Shown one piece after another: positions 6,629-9,843 of a stretch of 9,843 nucleotides of DNA (its first letter is position 1; every line of letters begins with the position of its first letter). The stretch covers positions 1 to 9,843 of the forward strand of contig DAOMOP010000156.1 of assembly GCA_035444405.1 (NCBI GenBank), read 5' to 3'. Source of the DNA: DAOMOP01 sp035444405. Its GTDB lineage: Bacteria > Pseudomonadota > Gammaproteobacteria > Burkholderiales > Rhodocyclaceae. Below the pieces are notes generated by a model, which made no database searches, was not told where the DNA came from, and was given only the letters and a program-made list of their open reading frames with translations. Made by a program: the position numbers and the translations under genes.

Positions 6629-6656
6629 CGTTCCGACGACGGCCGGAACGATTCCG
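6629..6656. promoter_or_regulatory. candidate upstream activator site (GGAACG inverted repeats)
   Basis: CGTTCCG (6629-6635) and CGGAACG (6644-6650) form a 7-base inverted repeat with an 8-base gap. The second arm also forms CGGAA-CGA-TTCCG (6644-6656). Two further GGAACG copies lie at 6559-6564 and 6590-6595. The cluster sits about 140-240 bp upstream of the predicted sigma-54 start, the range in which NtrC-family activators bind. Binding by the neighbouring regulator is inferred only from position. Confidence 0.35.
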
Positions 6657-6721
6657 CGCGTTTGTCGCCGATTGCCGACATCACGGGCCGCCCGGCGTGG
6701 CGGCAAGCCGCCCGCGTGCCG

Positions 6722-6736
6722 GACCGCCAGGCGGTC
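6722..6736. promoter_or_regulatory. 15-bp palindrome, operator-like
   Basis: GACCGCC-A-GGCGGTC is a perfect inverted repeat with 7-base arms. It lies 53 bases upstream of the TATGAT -10 candidate for the kinase gene, a place suited to a regulator of that promoter. It shares no sequence with the GGAACG repeats, so a second regulator, or chance, is possible. Confidence 0.3.
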
Positions 6737-6767
6737 GGACGCGTATCGCCAGACGCAATGTTGGATA

Positions 6768-6795
6768 TCGAACAAACGGCCGTCGCGGTTATGAT
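6768..6795 (+). promoter_or_regulatory. possible sigma-70 promoter of the kinase/regulator operon
   Basis: TATGAT (6790-6795) matches the -10 consensus at five of six positions. The -35 at 16-base spacing (TCGAAC, 6768-6773) matches only three of six. Transcription would start near 6802, leaving a leader of roughly 24 bases before the ATG at 6826. No Shine-Dalgarno is visible in that leader. Constitutive low expression of the sensor pair would fit. Confidence 0.4.
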
Positions 6796-6825
6796 CATGA
6801 TCCGTCCCCGATTCCTGCTGCCTTC

Positions 6826-8967
6826 ATGCGCTCGGACGAACTGCAATTCGACTCGCTGATCGACTTCGCACCGGCGGACGGCTCGATCCGCTTCTGCGGA
6901 CGGCGTGCGATCCTGGTGCATGCGGACTCGATGGGCGCGCTGCGCAAGGAGCTGGTCGAGACCGTCGGCCTCGAGGTCGCCAAGGTCATCCTGACCCGCT
7001 ACGGCTTCAGCTGCGGCTACGAGGATGCCGAGCTGCTGGCCGATTACATGCAGCCGGACAGCGTCGAGGAGTTCATCCTCGGCGGCCCGCGCACCCACAT
7101 GTTCTCGGGCATCGCCGCGGTCGAACCGGGCCGGCCCGAGATCGACCGCGCTCGCGGCCGTTACCGCATGAGCGGGCGCTGGCGCCATTCCTACGAGGCC
7201 GAGCAGCACCTGCGCCTGTTCGGGCGCTCGCAGGATCCGGTGTGCTGGACGCTGACCGGCTATGCGTCGGGCTTCGCGTCGCGCGTGCTCGAGGCCGACA
7301 TGATCTGCGTCGAGCACGCCTGCGAGGGTCGCGGCGACGCGCACTGCGCGTGGACGCTGATGAACGCCAGCGACTGCGCGCCCGAGCTCGCCGCGCTGCG
7401 CGAGTACTTCAAGCCGCTCAACATCCGCGACCGCATCAACGTGCTCGAGGCCCGCGTGCACGAGCGCACGCGTGAGCTCGAAGCCTCCGAGCAGCGCTAC
7501 CGCAACCTGATCGAGGACTTGCCCGAGATGGTGTTCGCGCTGCATGCGTCGGGCCGCCTGCTGCACCTGAACAAGGCCGCACGGCTGCGCCTGGGCGTGG
7601 ACGAGGCGCAGCTGCCGGGGCTGCGCCTGAAGGACCTCGTGCTGCCCGAATACGCCGGGCGCGCGGCGCGCTTCCTCAAGGACATCGCGGCACGGCGCGC
7701 CACTACCACCCTCGACGTCGTGATGCGCGACGCCGCGCGCCAGCCCTTCCCGGTGCGCCTGCAGGTCGAGCCGGTGCTCAAGGGCGACAAGATCGTCGGC
7801 TACAGCGGGCTCGCACTCGACATCAGCGCGCAGCTCGAGCGCGAACGCGAGCTCACCGAATACGCGCGCCGGCTCGAGTCGCGCGAGCAGCAGATCCAGG
7901 ACGTGATCAGCGACGCCGTCTACATCCTCGACGGCGACGGCCGGCTCGCCTTCATCAACGCGCGCCTGGCCGAGTTGCTCGGCGCCGCGCCGGATGCGGT
8001 GATCGGCCGGCGCGTCGGCGAGTTCATGCCGGCCTCGTCGGCCGCGCGCATCGAGCGCGACTTCGCGCGGCGCATCGGCGGCGAGGGCGGCCAGCCGTTC
8101 GAGATCATGCTGCCGCAGTCCGATGGCGGCAGCGCGCTGCTCGAGGTCAATTCGGCGCTCTTCGTCGGCAAGGACACCGCCGACGGCGTGATCGGCGTCG
8201 TGCGCGACATCACCGCGCGCCGCCAGATGGAGCAGCAGCTCGCCCAGGCCAACCGCCTGAGCGCGCTGGGGCAGTTCGCCTCCGGCGTCGCGCACGAGAT
8301 CAACAACCCGCTCGGCCTGGTGTCCGGCTACGCCGAGGAGCTGCAGGCGCTGCTCGAAGACTGCGCCGCCGCCGGCGACCTGCCCCATCTCGCGACGCTG
8401 CGCCGCGGCCTGGCGACGATCCAGCAGCAGGCCCACCGCTGCAAGACGATCACCGACAACCTGCTGTCGTTCTCGCGGCGCCAGAGCGCGACGCTCGAAG
8501 CGCTCGACGTCGGTCTGTTCCTCGCCGAGCGGCTCGCCTTCTTCAACGACGCCGGCCTGACCCGCGGCCTCGAGGTCGCGGTGGACATCGCGCCGGCGCT
8601 GCCGCCGGCGCTCACCAGCGCGACCTTGCTCGAGCAGGTGATCCAGAACCTGCTCAAGAACGCGCGCGACGCGATGAACGGGCGCGGCCGCATCGAGCTC
8701 GTCGTGCGCGAGACGCCCGAAGGCATCGAGATCGAAGTCGGCGACGAGGGACCGGGGCTGGCCGCAGGCGTCATCGAGCACGTCTTCGACCCGTTCTACA
8801 CGACCAAGGCGCCGGGCAAGGGCACCGGGCTCGGCCTGTCGATCTGCTACGCGATCATGAACGAGCTGCGCGGCCGCATCGGCTGCGGCAATCGCGCCGA
8901 GGGCGGCGCATGGTTCCGCGTGCTGCTGCCGCGTGCCGACGATGCTCCGCGGACGGGCAGCGCATGA
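6826..8967 (+). CDS. sensor histidine kinase with XylR_N/V4R aromatic-sensing input and two PAS domains
   Basis: 713-residue cytoplasmic kinase, no membrane segment. Domains: XylR_N-like (about 10-110, with MGALRKELVETVG), V4R-like zinc region (about 115-178), coiled-coil linker (about 195-220), PAS1 (222-336), PAS2 (352-468), HisKA with phospho-acceptor His490 in GVAHEINNPLG, and HATPase_c with N-box Asn612, G1 DEGPG (640-644), VFDPFYTTK and G2 GKGTGLGLS (664-672). Against MopR, His91 and Trp119 correspond to the phenol-contacting His106/Trp134, and Cys140, Glu163, Cys166 and Cys174 to the zinc ligands Cys155/Glu178/Cys181/Cys189, all offset by exactly 15. The sensor therefore probably binds a phenolic or similar aromatic. 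The ATG at 6826 fits the usual start of XylR_N proteins; the frame is open to 6310, but that translation is not protein-like. No Shine-Dalgarno is seen. The stop overlaps the regulator's start (ATGA). Confidence 0.92.
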   Translation: MRSDELQFDSLIDFAPADGSIRFCGRRAILVHADSMGALRKELVETVGLEVAKVILTRYGFSCGYEDAELLADYMQPDSVEEFILGGPRTHMFSGIAAVEPGRPEIDRARGRYRMSGRWRHSYEAEQHLRLFGRSQDPVCWTLTGYASGFASRVLEADMICVEHACEGRGDAHCAWTLMNASDCAPELAALREYFKPLNIRDRINVLEARVHERTRELEASEQRYRNLIEDLPEMVFALHASGRLLHLNKAARLRLGVDEAQLPGLRLKDLVLPEYAGRAARFLKDIAARRATTTLDVVMRDAARQPFPVRLQVEPVLKGDKIVGYSGLALDISAQLERERELTEYARRLESREQQIQDVISDAVYILDGDGRLAFINARLAELLGAAPDAVIGRRVGEFMPASSAARIERDFARRIGGEGGQPFEIMLPQSDGGSALLEVNSALFVGKDTADGVIGVVRDITARRQMEQQLAQANRLSALGQFASGVAHEINNPLGLVSGYAEELQALLEDCAAAGDLPHLATLRRGLATIQQQAHRCKTITDNLLSFSRRQSATLEALDVGLFLAERLAFFNDAGLTRGLEVAVDIAPALPPALTSATLLEQVIQNLLKNARDAMNGRGRIELVVRETPEGIEIEVGDEGPGLAAGVIEHVFDPFYTTKAPGKGTGLGLSICYAIMNELRGRIGCGNRAEGGAWFRVLLPRADDAPRTGSA

Positions 8968-9843
8968 ACGGCAAACACATCCTCGTCGTCGACGACGAGG
9001 CGCTCTACCGCGAACTGCTCACCGGGCGCCTCACCCGTCAAGGCTATCGCGTCAGCGAGGCGCCGGACGGCGCAGCGGCGCTGCAGTGCGTCGAGTCCGC
9101 AGCCATCGATCTCGCGCTGATCGACATCAAGATGCCCGGCATGGACGGCATCGAGCTGCTCGGGCGGATCAAGGCGCTCGACCCCCATGTCGAGGTCGTC
9201 GTGCTGACCGGCCACGGCAGCATCGACACCGCGATCGCGGCGATGAAGCTCGGCGCCCACGATTACCTGACCAAGCCGTACAAGCTCACCGAGCTCGACC
9301 TGATCGTCGAGCGGGCACTCGCGCGGCGCGCGCTGGCGCGCCGCTGCGAGGCGTTGAGCGCCGAGGTGCGGCGCCTGCGCCGCGACGACGACGCCGAGAT
9401 GGTCGGGCGCAGCGCCGCGTGGCGCGAGATGCTCGAGCGTGTGCGCCGCGCCGCACCGCTCGACGTGCCGGTGCTCGTCACTGGCGAGAGCGGCGCCGGC
9501 AAGGAAGTGGTGGCCGCCGCGCTGCACCGCTGGAGCCGGCGCGCCGCGGAAGCCTTCGTGCCGCTCAACTGCGGCCTGCTCGCAGGCGAGCTGGTCGAAA
9601 GCGAGCTGTTCGGCCACAAGCGCGGCGCCTTCACCGGTGCCACCGGCGACCGTGAGGGCCTGTTCGAGGTCGCCAGCGCCGGGACCCTCTTCCTCGACGA
9701 GATCGGCGAGCTGCCGGCCGCCTGCCAGGCCAAGCTGCTGCGCGTGCTCGACAGCGGCGAATTCCGCCAGCTCGGCGCCTCGACGCTGCGCCGCACCGAG
9801 GCGCGCGTGATCGCCGCGACCCATCGCGACCTCGAAGCCCTCG
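8964..9843 (+). CDS. NtrC-family sigma-54-dependent response regulator, 3'-truncated by window edge
   Basis: 293 residues are visible; the frame stays open to the right edge. The receiver domain (about 1-120) has the acidic pair Asp10/Asp11, phospho-acceptor Asp54 in LIDIKMPGMDG, Thr82 in LTGHG and Lys104 in LTKPY. A short helical linker leads to the AAA+ domain from about residue 145: Walker A GESGAGKE (174-181), the sigma-54 contact loop GAFTGA (221-226), and Walker B TLFLDEIGEL (241-250). The conserved GAFTGA means it should activate sigma-54 RNA polymerase rather than act as a repressor-type relative. The DNA-binding Fis-type helix-turn-helix is expected beyond the edge. The start ATG at 8964 overlaps the kinase stop by ATGA, so translation is probably coupled and the two form a cognate pair. 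Walker A has Ala where Thr is usual (GESGTGKE), a mild change. Confidence 0.95.
   Translation, partial: MNGKHILVVDDEALYRELLTGRLTRQGYRVSEAPDGAAALQCVESAAIDLALIDIKMPGMDGIELLGRIKALDPHVEVVVLTGHGSIDTAIAAMKLGAHDYLTKPYKLTELDLIVERALARRALARRCEALSAEVRRLRRDDDAEMVGRSAAWREMLERVRRAAPLDVPVLVTGESGAGKEVVAAALHRWSRRAAEAFVPLNCGLLAGELVESELFGHKRGAFTGATGDREGLFEVASAGTLFLDEIGELPAACQAKLLRVLDSGEFRQLGASTLRRTEARVIAATHRDLEAL

Larger units (their letters stand above)
6372..6825. other. 454-bp divergent intergenic region between EF-hand and sensor kinase genes
   Basis: No credible gene lies here. Open frames on both strands give arginine/proline-rich translations without family features or ribosome sites. The region contains a -24/-12 promoter match facing left (6427-6442), a sigma-70-like -10 facing right (6790-6795), and inverted repeats at 6439-6472, 6517-6535, 6629-6656, 6699-6712 and 6722-6736. 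Its length and content fit a control region shared by the two divergent units. Confidence 0.6.

Noticed and set aside
6473..6775. 100-residue minus-strand frame in the divergent intergenic region
   Set aside because: Arg-rich translation, no ribosome site, no recognisable fold, and it covers the repeat cluster.
6310..6825. N-terminal extension of the kinase frame by 172 residues
   Set aside because: The translation is Arg/Pro/Gly-rich with no family features, it overlaps the sigma-54 promoter and repeats, and the XylR_N domain begins normally right after the ATG at 6826.

Overview
The window is GC-rich, densely coded DNA that looks like a proteobacterial chromosome, most likely beta- or gammaproteobacterial. 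The reasons are a multidomain PutA with a C-terminal pseudo-ALDH domain, a Tat-exported high-potential iron-sulfur protein (HiPIP), a GlnA with an adenylylation tyrosine, and a sigma-54-type two-component pair. I cannot name the genus. There are no insertion sequences, tRNAs, rRNAs or CRISPR arrays that I can see.

Layout, left to right. (1) 1-2001 (+): the 3' part of putA, cut by the left edge. (2) 2059-2520 (-): a small exported DUF3617-like protein, convergent with putA. (3) 2723-4147 (+): glnA, glutamine synthetase type I. (4) 4232-4456 and 4507-5562 (+): a 74-residue protein followed by a chymotrypsin-fold serine protease of the NAL1-like bacterial type. The small protein is a free-standing copy of the protease's N-terminal domain. 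(5) 6371-6078 and 5981-5637 (-): an exported EF-hand protein followed by a Tat-exported HiPIP, probably one transcription unit. (6) 6372-6825: a 454-bp divergent intergenic region. It holds a strong -24/-12 (sigma-54) promoter match facing the EF-hand gene and several inverted repeats. (7) 6826-8967 (+): a sensor histidine kinase whose input module is the aromatic-sensing XylR_N/V4R unit of MopR/DmpR/XylR regulators, then two PAS domains and a kinase core. (8) 8964-9843 (+): an NtrC-family sigma-54 activator/response regulator that overlaps the kinase gene by ATGA and runs off the right edge.

The most interesting unit is items 5-8. The effector domain that normally sits on a one-component sigma-54 activator (phenol sensors such as MopR and DmpR) is here on a histidine kinase. 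The sigma-54 ATPase is a separate response regulator. The ligand-contact pair His/Trp and the four zinc ligands known from MopR are all present at exactly the MopR spacing. The divergent promoter region carries a sigma-54 promoter with operator-like repeats upstream of it. The proposed circuit is: phenolic compound -> kinase -> NtrC-type regulator -> sigma-54 transcription of the EF-hand/HiPIP genes, and perhaps of genes beyond the right edge. The domains and promoter match are read from the sequence; the wiring is inference.
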